A stretch of DNA of 19,746 bases from JAENVT01 sp031412355 (GTDB taxonomy: Bacteria > Actinomycetota > Acidimicrobiia > Acidimicrobiales > Ilumatobacteraceae), in NCBI GenBank assembly GCA_031412355.1, contig JANOCR010000317.1, positions 1-19,746 of the forward strand, read 5' to 3'. The position numbers and the translations under genes are program-made. Positions 7,088 to 13,150 of this stretch are shown piece by piece; positions within the stretch are counted from its first letter, which is position 1; every line of letters starts with the position of its first letter. The notes below the pieces were generated by a model. It saw only the letters and a program-made list of their open reading frames with translations, was not told where the DNA came from and made no database searches.

Positions 7088-7110
7088 CCGACGACCTGCC
7101 GGCTCGTCGG
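7088..7110 (+). terminator. hairpin after the permease gene
   Basis: CCGACGA (7088-7094) and TCGTCGG (7104-7110) form a perfect 7 bp stem with a 9-base loop, 69 bases after the permease stop. There is no immediate T run (only ATTAGTTTTG about 20 bases later), so termination is plausible but not typical. Confidence 0.4.
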
Positions 7111-7150
7111 TGTCACCAGCATGACCGCTGATTAGTTTTGCTCGCTGGAG

Positions 7151-7341
7151 AGGTGCACAAAAGGTGCACAGGATTTGCGACTACTCGGCGATACCACGGC
7201 GAACCAGAAAGACTGGACGGACTGGAACCGCAAACCACAGCACACTCGAAGGACTGCAGAGCACCAAAGACACATCAACTAGCGGTCTTAAACCTCCTTG
7301 TCCGAAAGGACGTGTGGGTTCGAATCCCACCCCGGGCACCA
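7151..7341 (+). repeat. att-like repeat copy 3: element arm plus tRNA-Leu 3' half
   Basis: GTGCAC at 7153 and 7164, then the conserved arm, AGCGGTCTTAAAC, and a tRNA 3' half. The variable arm is a perfect GTCC-GAAA-GGAC hairpin, the T arm GTGGG-TTCGAAT-CCCAC carries a compensated pair, and the acceptor CCCGGGC-A is followed by an encoded CCA. The compensated differences from copies 1 and 4 show that it derives from a tRNA under structural selection. A paired GTGCAC motif lies 61 bases downstream, but no integrase follows. Confidence 0.8.
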
Positions 7342-7627
7342 GCCTTGAGCAGGCGATACGTGGTCGCGGCCGGTCGGCGACCGATCGCAACGGAGGTCGA
7401 TGTGCACGAAATGTGCACAGAATGTTCAGCGTGGTTGCGGTGGTGGTCGAGTTCTCGTACCTGTTCATGCCGCTCGAACCGGCCCCGCGTCACCCGATTT
7501 CTTGCGGCTGGCCCCGGTGGAGGTCGCCGGGGCGTTTCGATCTGGAGTTCGAGCAGGTCGGCCAGCGCAGGGCTTGTCGATCCTCAGCTCGCCCGACTCC
7601 GTCACGCCGCGCTGGTACAGTCAGGGC
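7342..7627. other. paired GTGCAC arm site and promoter, no gene
   Basis: GTGCAC at 7402 and 7413 (11 bp apart) matches the position and spacing of the motif in front of the integrase after copy 1. The integrase itself is absent; nothing after 7420 resembles it. The right end holds an extended -10-like TGGTACAGT (-10 hexamer 7616-7621) 6 bases before the ATG at 7628, suggesting leaderless transcription of the next gene. The rest has no recognisable content. Confidence 0.45.
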
Positions 7628-7816
7628 ATGGTCCGGACACTCGATCTCGCCCGGTGGGCTGGACGTTGGGTCGCGCTCGACGAGAACGATGAAGTGCAGG
7701 CCGATGCCGACACGCTCAAGGCGCTCATGGTGATCGTTGATGCCGACGGACTCGAGGGAGTCTCGATCATGCGTGCGCCGGCGCCGGGCGAGCCGGTGGT
7801 CTACGGGCTTGGCTGA
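7628..7816 (+). CDS. small DUF5678-like protein
   Basis: A 62-residue protein. Its core, RWAGRWVALDENDEVQADAD, followed by a helix (TLKALMVIVDADG) and a terminal strand (VSIMRAPAPGEPVVYGL), resembles the DUF5678 family as I recall it (a Trp-Val-Ala-Leu strand, an alpha helix, then a strand ending in Pro). The function of that family is not known to me. Its stop overlaps the probable start of the retropepsin-like gene, so the two look co-translated. The start is set by a -10-like TACAGT 6 bases upstream; an in-frame extension to 7400 has no support. Confidence 0.65.
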   Translation: MVRTLDLARWAGRWVALDENDEVQADADTLKALMVIVDADGLEGVSIMRAPAPGEPVVYGLG

Positions 7817-8288
7817 GCCCTGGCTCTACACCTACACGGATTTCGGAGAGGGCCGGGGACGAAGTCCGCAGCCTGTTCTTCGAGCGGTGGTCGAAGTGTC
7901 GAGTCCGGGAGCGTCGGCCACGTTCCAAGCGGTTGTCGACACCGGCGGTCCCATCACTGTCATCGCCGCGGACATTCTCGACGGCGGTGGCGACCCGGTC
8001 GCCACGGGCAAGACGATGCTGCTCCGGCTCGGCGGGTCGACCAACGAGGTGCCGCTCTACGAAATGACGCTCGAGGTTCGCCCGCCGCACGGGTTCGCGC
8101 CCGATCGGCCGATCTCATGGCGAGGTGTTGTGGCAGTACTCGATCCATGGCCGATGCAGGGCACGGCAGTCTTGCTCGGTCAGACCGGCTTCCTCGATGC
8201 ATTCACGGTGACGTTCGGTCCTGACGGATTCGCGCTCGAACCAGCTGCGGCGTTTCGCCAACGGTTTCCGTCGATCGATCCGAGTTGA
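7809..8288 (+). CDS. retropepsin-like aspartic protease-fold protein
   Basis: A 159-residue protein. The segment FQAVVDTGGPITVIAADIL contains the Asp-Thr-Gly of single-domain, retroviral-type aspartic proteases with a following hydrophobic turn, and a later strand-rich part includes AVLLGQTGFLDAFTVTFG, like the Leu-Gly-x-Gly/Asn-Phe-Leu flap and second-loop regions of bacterial retropepsin-like proteins. Such proteins act as dimers, each giving one Asp. The family start is obscured: no ATG fits well, and TTG 7809 (leading to AEPWLYTYTD) gives an 8-base overlap with the preceding gene. It probably forms a two-gene unit with the DUF5678-like protein. Substrate unknown. Confidence 0.65.
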   Translation: MAEPWLYTYTDFGEGRGRSPQPVLRAVVEVSSPGASATFQAVVDTGGPITVIAADILDGGGDPVATGKTMLLRLGGSTNEVPLYEMTLEVRPPHGFAPDRPISWRGVVAVLDPWPMQGTAVLLGQTGFLDAFTVTFGPDGFALEPAAAFRQRFPSIDPS

Positions 8289-8378
8289 CCGTCTCACGGT
8301 GTACCGCCCCTTCTGTGGCCGACGATCGCGCTTGGCGTATCCCTCGTGGCGGCGAGGAGGGCAGATCGTTCGTCGAGG

Positions 8379-8539
8379 ATGAAGTCCGTTCTGTATCGCG
8401 ACACGAGTTCCGATCTGGTCAAGACCGGGGACGTCACCGTCCACATCGATCGACATTCGGTCTCGACGACGTACCAGCAGTCGTTGCCCACGTCGGCGAA
8501 GGACGCGCCCTCGGCAAAGTCGTAGTCACCGTGAGCTGA
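8379..8539 (+). pseudogene. MDR-family (zinc-type) oxidoreductase, frameshifted C-terminal remnant
   Basis: Two frames together spell the C-terminus of a medium-chain dehydrogenase/quinone reductase. SSDLVKTGDVTVHIDR lies in one frame (8379-~8450), and FGLDDVPAVVAHVGEGRALG plus KVVVTVS and a stop lies in the next (~8453-8539). The family pattern is a Leu-x-x-Gly-x-x-x-Pro/His-Ile-Asp strand, Leu-Asp-Asp/Glu-helix, then Gly-Lys-x-Val. A one-base change near 8450 splits the frame. The nucleotide-binding and catalytic domains are missing upstream, so this is debris. Confidence 0.6.
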
Positions 8540-8701
8540 GCCGGTGCGAGGTTGAGCGATTCAGCGCTGTCGGCTCACTGCGTGTTCACATCGGGCAGGG
8601 CTGGAGATGGCGGTGAGCCGGCGTTTGGTGATGGCCGGGCGGACGATGAGGTGAACGTGATCCGCGGAGCGCAGCCCGCGAGCGCGTGTCATCATCGACT
8701 G
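8540..8701. other. spacer between two gene remnants
   Basis: No gene is recognised on either strand. The stretch separates the MDR oxidoreductase remnant from the GNAT remnant and is probably degraded DNA. Confidence 0.35.
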
Positions 8702-8857
8702 ATGAAGGCGTGCGAGATTCGCGCAGCGACCCCCGCTGACGCCGACGCAGTCGCGGAGTATCACGACCGCGGCTTCAGGAACACGCATTCGTCGCAGCTG
8801 CTCGCCGGTGAGTTCGAAACCTCGATCAGCTCGCGTGCTCGCGCCGATGCGCGATGA
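8702..8857 (+). pseudogene. GNAT acetyltransferase, N-terminal remnant
   Basis: From ATG 8702 the frame gives CEIRAATPADADAVAEYHDR, then GFRNTHSSQLLAGEFE and a stop at residue 52. The start matches the first strand and helix of GNAT-fold N-acetyltransferases (Ile-Arg-x-Ala-x-x-x-Asp-Ala-x-x-Val). The acetyl-CoA-binding part is absent. The break point lies a few bases from the end of the duplicated vapC block at 8863, so arrival of that block may have cut the gene. Confidence 0.6.
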
Positions 8858-8862
8858 TTGGG

Positions 8863-9246
8863 TCAGGTTTGTTCGATGGTGATCTTGGCGCTCACGGAGT
8901 CGGTGATCTTGCGGATGTGGGTGTGGTTGGAGGTCACGATCGCGTCGTGCCTACGGATCGCTCCTTCGACAACTGTGACGTCGACGATGTCGTCGTGGTT
9001 GGCCTTGCCAGCGAGGACGCCGACGAACTTCGCTTGTTGCTCGCTCATAGGTTCGAGCGTGCAGAGGGCCAGAAACCGCGCCAGGCTTGCCTGACGTGAG
9101 CCACCTCGCCACGCTTCGGCAAGAACCGGTGCAGGCACGATGGGAGAGACCTCCTCCGCAAGAAATCCGGCATGGAGTGCCCACATGCGTCGATCGTTGT
9201 GGTCGGCGGCGACGAGCGCGCCCGTGTCGTAAGTGACACCATTCAT
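8863..9246 (-). CDS. vapC: VapC-like PIN-domain toxin, copy 2
   Basis: A 127-residue PIN-domain toxin, a near twin of the copy at 992-1375. It keeps Asp7, Glu44 (PVLAEAW) and the HDDIVD cluster, so unlike copy 1 the acidic set is intact and ribonuclease activity is plausible. About 20 residues differ, most of them in the last third. The ATG at 9246 shares one base with the vapB TGA; a GTG at 9249 is the alternative. It is transcribed leftwards from the promoter next to att copy 4. It is the most credible addiction module of the array together with the CcdA/MazF pair. Confidence 0.88.
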   Translation of the reverse strand: MNGVTYDTGALVAADHNDRRMWALHAGFLAEEVSPIVPAPVLAEAWRGGSRQASLARFLALCTLEPMSEQQAKFVGVLAGKANHDDIVDVTVVEGAIRRHDAIVTSNHTHIRKITDSVSAKITIEQT

Positions 9247-9509
9247 CACGCGGACTTCCGTGACGGTGTCGATCGGCGAAGGATCGCCCGCGCCCGAGCC
9301 AGTCCGTCGGCCAGTTCGTCAGCGGTGAGCATCCCGTTCTTTCGTTCCCATTCGGCGATCCCACCCCGGCCGGCATCAAGACGGAGACGGTGAGCGGCTG
9401 TGTCGGCGAGCCAGGCGCTGACCGTTGTGCCCTCTTGGGCAGCGGCTTGGTCGATTGCCTCGGCGAGGTCAGGCGGAAGGGAGATCGAGCGCTTTTGACG
9501 AACAGCCAT
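9246..9509 (-). CDS. vapB: VapB-like ribbon-helix-helix antitoxin, copy 2
   Basis: An 87-residue antitoxin differing from copy 1 at His21Gln, Met34Leu, Arg49Gly, Thr60Met, Glu68Asp and Ala81Thr. The N-terminal DNA-binding half is almost unchanged, matching the unchanged operator-like block upstream (9517-9542). The two VapB proteins could therefore cross-regulate, and perhaps cross-neutralise each other's VapC. It overlaps its vapC by one base. Confidence 0.88.
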   Translation of the reverse strand: MAVRQKRSISLPPDLAEAIDQAAAQEGTTVSAWLADTAAHRLRLDAGRGGIAEWERKNGMLTADELADGLARARAILRRSTPSRKSA

Positions 9510-9516
9510 GATCGTC

Positions 9517-9542
9517 ATGGTAGTACAGGTGGTAGGACAATC
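9517..9542 (-). promoter_or_regulatory. vapBC copy 2 promoter and putative operator
   Basis: Same block as at 1646-1671: a minus-strand -10-like TACCAT (9517-9522) 7 bases before the vapB ATG, and the 7-mers GTACTAC (9520-9526) and GTCCTAC (9532-9538) at 12 bp spacing. Flanking bases on the start-codon side differ between copies while the block does not, which supports a function. Confidence 0.5.
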
Positions 9543-9553
9543 AAGCTCGGCGA

Positions 9554-9741
9554 GCTGCACAAAAGGTGCACAGGATTTGCGAGCACTCAGCACTACTGCA
9601 GGGAACCAGAGAGACTCCACGGACTGAAGCCGCAGACCACAGCACACTGGACGGACTGGGGACCACCAGTGAGACGGCAAATGGCGGTCTTAAACCCCCC
9701 TATACGAACGTATGTGCGGGTTCGAATCCCGCCCCGGGCAC
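9554..9741 (+). repeat. att-like repeat copy 4: element arm plus tRNA-Leu 3' half
   Basis: The arm opens with CTGCAC at 9555 and GTGCAC at 9566. The tRNA-like part matches copy 1 (GCGGTCTTAAAC, variable arm ATAC-GAAC-GTAT, T arm GCGGG-TTCGAAT-CCCGC, acceptor CCCGGGC-A), while the bases just left of the core differ (GGCAAATGGCGG in place of CAACTAGCGG). A decayed integrase start follows, with GCACAC/GCGCAC paired at 9800 and 9811. Confidence 0.8.
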
Positions 9742-9808
9742 GCATCTACCAGGAAATACGCCGGGTTTGTCTGAAGTCTGCCTGTTCGAATGGTCGGACG
9801 CACACGGA

Positions 9809-10107
9809 ATGCGCACGACCATCCTAGAAAGCATGGCTCGAGGGTCAGTGTCGCGTCGCAGTGAGGTTGGTGTTTCCGTCTCGACGAGTGCGTCGATGCA
9901 GAGACAGGACACCGTCGTCAGATATCGCGACAGGGCTTCGCGACCAAACGGTACGCCGTCGCCGCATTGAACACGGCGCTCGCTGACGTGTAAGTGACAA
10001 CACGTGAAGCAACAGCGGCGGGCGGTATTGCGCTGCGCGACTATCTCACCGACTGTCTCGAGCGGCAGCGTCCCTATTTTCGAGCATCGACGATGCACTC
10101 GACTGTG
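9809..10107 (+). pseudogene. tyrosine integrase, decayed 5' fragment
   Basis: This stretch aligns base by base with the start of the intact integrase (1939-~2240): ATGCGCACGAC, then MARGSVSRRS, followed by a one-base loss that shifts the frame at the GGTTGGTGTTTCCG segment. Later parts still encode ALRDYLTDCLERQRPYFRAS in other frames. Similarity ends near 10107 and no catalytic domain follows. The element right of att copy 4 has thus lost its recombinase, and the NCS1 operon promoter begins only 60 bases later. Confidence 0.85.
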
Positions 10108-10167
10108 ACCGTCGCTGATCGGTGACACCCCAACTGTGACTGACGCGCATCCGGCTTCGATCCTCCG

Positions 10168-10196
10168 TTGACGTCGATTCAGCAGCGCCGTACTCT
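10168..10196 (+). promoter_or_regulatory. sigma70-type promoter of the NCS1 operon
   Basis: TTGACG (10168-10173) and TACTCT (10191-10196) are separated by 17 bases, close to the housekeeping consensus. Transcription would start near 10203, about 40 bases before the GTG at 10242, leaving room for the G-rich ribosome site at 10230-10235 but not for a riboswitch. Confidence 0.65.
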
Positions 10197-10241
10197 GCGT
10201 TCGCCCACTTCGAAGGGCGTGACGGAACTGGGGGGTTCGCG

Positions 10242-11699
10242 GTGACCGAGATGGGTTCAGACAATCGAGTGTTCGAGGTTGAGCAACGCGGGATCGAGTT
10301 CGTACCGGAGTCGGAACGAACGATGAAACCCAGAGAGCTTGGGGTGTTTTGGGGAGGCTCCAGCCTTTACCCCTTCAACGTGTTCATCGGCGTGCTGATC
10401 TACAGCCTCGGGATGCCGTTGTGGTTGGCCATTCTCGTCACGGTCCTCGGCGCGGCTGCCAGCTATGCGCCGGTGGCGATCGCCTCGATCGCCGGGGCCC
10501 GGACAGGAATGCCCACACACACCACGCTCCGGGCGACGTTCGGCATTGATGGTCAGCGAGCCAACGCCGTGCTCGGCTGGCTCGTTGGCATCATTTACGA
10601 GGTCATCAACGTCACGGTAGGCGTGTACGCGGCGGTCGCCATCTTCGACGAATTGGGCTGGGACAACAGCGGTGATGGAGGCTTGGTCGTCGCGCTGATC
10701 CTGGTGTACGGCCTGTGCATCGTCCTGCCGCTGCTCGGCCACGCAACGATGGTGTTCGTCCAACGCTTCTTCAGCGTCGCTCTCGGCATCGCTGTTCTGT
10801 TGCTGTTCATCTCGCTTGTCGACAATCTCGACCTCGGCGCCAGAGCCGGGGAGGCGCTCGGCGGCAAAGCCACCTTGCAAGTCGTACTGATCGCCATCGG
10901 TATTGCCTGGGCGGGCGGCTATTCGTACATGATCGTTTCCCTCGACTACCCGCGGTACTTGCCCACGAACACGCCGTCGAGGGCGATCTTCTGGCAGGTG
11001 CTGGGAGGTTCGGTACTTGCTGCCGGATTCCTCGGTCTCGTCGGCACGATGATGGCTGCGCAGACCGAGGGCGGTTTCCTCGACCCCGTAGCCGGGGTCA
11101 AGCCGATCATCCCCTATTGGATCTACGTCATTTGGATCCTCGCTGCGATTGGCGGCTCGATTTCGAACAACGCGCTGACCTTGTACTCCGCCGGGCTCGC
11201 CGCGCAGGCCGCCGGCCTGCCGCTGAAGCGTTGGCAGGCGACGGTGGTCGACGGCATCGTGGCCATCGCCGGTCTGGTGTACGTGCTGTTCATCGACAAC
11301 GGCAACTTCTTCGCCAACCTGAACTCTTACATCGTGTTGGCCATCGCATGGGTCGGGCCATTCGGCGCCGTCTATCTGCTCGACCTGTGGTGGCGGAACT
11401 GGCGCGTGAGGCCCGAGTACGTCCACGGCGGCAGCTCCAGTCCTTTCGCCGGCATCAGCGGCCCACGCCGGAGCGCCTGGATCGCCACCCTCGCCGGTAT
11501 CGTCGCGGCGTTGTTGACCATCGCCTCACCGAAGTTCAACGGGCCGATCGCCAAGGCACTCGACACCGACCTGTCCTGGGCTGCGGGGCCCCTCGTGGCC
11601 GGCGGCGTCTACTGGGCGCTCGGCCGCAAACAGGTGGTCGCCGAAGCAGCACGGCACGCGGCCGGCTCGGAGCACAGCACTGTCTTGGCTCCGGACTGA
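10242..11699 (+). CDS. NCS1-family nucleobase/hydantoin-type permease
   Basis: A 485-residue, highly hydrophobic protein with an NCS1 signature: N-terminal GIEFVPESERTMKPRELGVF, then WGGSSLYPFNVFIGVLIYSL and the first helices, and further helices throughout, consistent with the 12-helix fold. NCS1 carriers bring in purines, pyrimidines, hydantoins, allantoin or thiamine-like compounds with a cation. GTG 10242 is chosen because the G-rich 10230-10235 is well placed; ATG 10251 is possible. It is the first gene after a clear promoter and lies 3 bases before the first dehydrogenase gene. Its partners suggest that the cargo is a nitrogen heterocycle that is then oxidised or reduced and hydrolysed. 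Confidence 0.88.
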   Translation: MTEMGSDNRVFEVEQRGIEFVPESERTMKPRELGVFWGGSSLYPFNVFIGVLIYSLGMPLWLAILVTVLGAAASYAPVAIASIAGARTGMPTHTTLRATFGIDGQRANAVLGWLVGIIYEVINVTVGVYAAVAIFDELGWDNSGDGGLVVALILVYGLCIVLPLLGHATMVFVQRFFSVALGIAVLLLFISLVDNLDLGARAGEALGGKATLQVVLIAIGIAWAGGYSYMIVSLDYPRYLPTNTPSRAIFWQVLGGSVLAAGFLGLVGTMMAAQTEGGFLDPVAGVKPIIPYWIYVIWILAAIGGSISNNALTLYSAGLAAQAAGLPLKRWQATVVDGIVAIAGLVYVLFIDNGNFFANLNSYIVLAIAWVGPFGAVYLLDLWWRNWRVRPEYVHGGSSSPFAGISGPRRSAWIATLAGIVAALLTIASPKFNGPIAKALDTDLSWAAGPLVAGGVYWALGRKQVVAEAARHAAGSEHSTVLAPD

Positions 11700-11702
11700 G
11701 CG

Positions 11703-12392
11703 GTGGGGCCGATCGCGATTGTCACGGGCGCCGCCTCGGGCATCGGCGCGTCGTGCGCTCATGTACTCACCGGGCTGGGCTTCACCGTTGTCGGTCTTGA
11801 TCTGCGCCAGGCGCCGGCATGCGCTCGCTCGATTGTCGTCGACGTTTCCGACGCCCAAGCAGTAGACGATGCGTTTGCGACCGTCGAGCGGGAACTCGGG
11901 CCGATCGATGCGGTCGTTGCTGCGGCGGGCTACTACGAGCGCATCGACATTCTTGATCTCGACGAATCAGCAGTCGACCGTATGGTCGCGGTTTTGATCG
12001 ACGGAACGGCCAACGTGGGCCGATCGGCACTGCGTCGCATGCTTCCACGCGGTAGGGGTTCGATCTGCACCATCGGCTCCGAGCTTGGACTGTGCGGTGA
12101 CGCCGATGCGGCTCACTATGCGGCTTGCAAGGGCGCCGTGCATGCCATGACCAAGACCATCGCCCGCGAGGCGGCGCCGCTTGGGGTGCGAGTGAATTGC
12201 GTAGCTCCTGGACCGACCGACACTCCGCTGATGACCACCGAGATGCGCGACCCGTCGTACATCGCTTCGCTGGTGTTGCAACGACTCGTCGAGCCCGGCG
12301 AGATCGCCCATATGGTCGCGTTCGTGCTCGACGCAGACGGCCACAACCTGGTAGGCCAGATCATCTCGCCGAATGCCGGGGCCGTCGTATGA
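11703..12392 (+). CDS. short-chain dehydrogenase/reductase, first of two
   Basis: A 229-residue classical SDR. It has the Rossmann motif TGAASGIG (about 9-16), Asp after the second strand (GLDLRQ), and the catalytic Ser (SICTIGSELG) with Tyr-x3-Lys in HYAACKGAVHAM. The usual Asn-Asn-Ala-Gly strand reads AAAGYYER. The C-terminal segment GQIISPNAGAVV is the family's Gly-Gly end in altered form. Start GTG 11703, 3 bases after the permease stop. The stop overlaps the next SDR by 4 bases (ATGA). It probably acts on a hydroxyl or keto group of the imported compound or of a downstream product. Confidence 0.88.
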   Translation: MGPIAIVTGAASGIGASCAHVLTGLGFTVVGLDLRQAPACARSIVVDVSDAQAVDDAFATVERELGPIDAVVAAAGYYERIDILDLDESAVDRMVAVLIDGTANVGRSALRRMLPRGRGSICTIGSELGLCGDADAAHYAACKGAVHAMTKTIAREAAPLGVRVNCVAPGPTDTPLMTTEMRDPSYIASLVLQRLVEPGEIAHMVAFVLDADGHNLVGQIISPNAGAVV

Positions 12393-13150
12393 CCCGCAAG
12401 TTGACGGGCATTGCCGGCCGAGTCGCCATGGTCACGGGCGCCGGCCAGGGAATCGGCCGGGCCATCGCCGAACGGTTAGCCGCCGAAGGCGCACGAGTCG
12501 TCGTCAACGATCTAAACCCGGACACCGCCACCGAAGTGGCCGAGGTGATCGGCGGCATCGCCGTTCCGTTCGACTGCGCCGATCGCGCCGGCGTACAACG
12601 CGGCGTACAGGTCGCCGCCGAGACACTTGGACCGATCGAACTCTGCGTCGTCAATCATGCCTACATGAAGATGGCGCCGTTCGTCGACGAAGACCCGGTC
12701 GACTGGCAACGCACCATGGACGTCAATCTGAAGGGCGCGCTGTGGGTGCTGCAGACGACGGCCAGACCAATGGTTGCCGGCGGCTACGGGCGCATCGTAT
12801 GCATCAGTTCGGAGTGGGGTATCACCGGCTGGCCTCAAGCGGGTGCCTACGCCACGTCGAAGGGCGGCATCATTTCTCTTGTGCGTTCGGCCGCGCGTGC
12901 GCTCGGCCCGCGTGGCGTCACCGTCAACGCCATCGCTCCTGGTGTGACGCTCACACCACAACTGCAAGTCGACGCCGACTCGGCCGGCATCTCGTACGAC
13001 GAAATGGTCAACGTCTACGCCCGAGATGTGCCGCTCGGGCGCCTCGGCCGGCCAACCGACATTGCCGCCGTCGCCGCCTATCTTGTCTCGGAACCGGCCG
13101 GGGCTCTGGTCGGCCAGGTCATCAGTGCCAATGGAGGAAGCCTGACATGA
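12389..13150 (+). CDS. short-chain dehydrogenase/reductase, second of two
   Basis: A 253-residue classical SDR: TGAGQGIG (about 17-24), Asp in VVVNDLNPD suggesting NAD(H) preference, catalytic Ser in CISSEWG and Tyr-x3-Lys in AYATSKGG, and a standard GQVISANGGSLT end. The Asn-Asn-Ala-Gly strand is replaced by CVVNHAYMK, as in some divergent SDR subfamilies. ATG 12389 overlaps the previous stop by 4 bases. The next gene also overlaps by 4 bases, so the operon is translated as a coupled series. Two SDRs in one short operon suggest consecutive steps or two substrates. Confidence 0.9.
   Translation: MTRKLTGIAGRVAMVTGAGQGIGRAIAERLAAEGARVVVNDLNPDTATEVAEVIGGIAVPFDCADRAGVQRGVQVAAETLGPIELCVVNHAYMKMAPFVDEDPVDWQRTMDVNLKGALWVLQTTARPMVAGGYGRIVCISSEWGITGWPQAGAYATSKGGIISLVRSAARALGPRGVTVNAIAPGVTLTPQLQVDADSAGISYDEMVNVYARDVPLGRLGRPTDIAAVAAYLVSEPAGALVGQVISANGGSLT

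Larger units (their letters stand above)
8863..10107. repeat. large duplicated block, right copy
   Basis: Right partner of the repeat at 992-2240. Here the VapC acidic residue is intact but the integrase is broken, the reverse of the left copy. Its left edge abuts a truncated GNAT gene, and its right edge abuts the promoter region of the NCS1 operon. Confidence 0.8.

Noticed and set aside
8552..8701. Upstream extension of the GNAT remnant
   Set aside because: The GNAT-like sequence begins right after ATG 8702; the part before it has no similarity to the family.
1681..9741. CRISPR array or integron attC sites
   Set aside because: Only four copies, ~190 bp long, 2-3 kb apart; they end in a clear tRNA T arm and acceptor strand, and no cas or integron-type integrase is present.
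10203..10241. Riboswitch in the NCS1 operon leader
   Set aside because: The predicted leader is about 40 bases, too short for known purine or related aptamers, and shows no such fold.
10257..11426. 389-codon minus-strand open frame
   Set aside because: Antisense to the NCS1 permease, with His/Arg/Asp-rich low-quality translation.
12373..13146. N-terminal extension of the deacetylase-fold protein
   Set aside because: It overlaps the second SDR in another frame and is Arg-rich; ATG 13147 overlaps the SDR stop and starts just before the domain.
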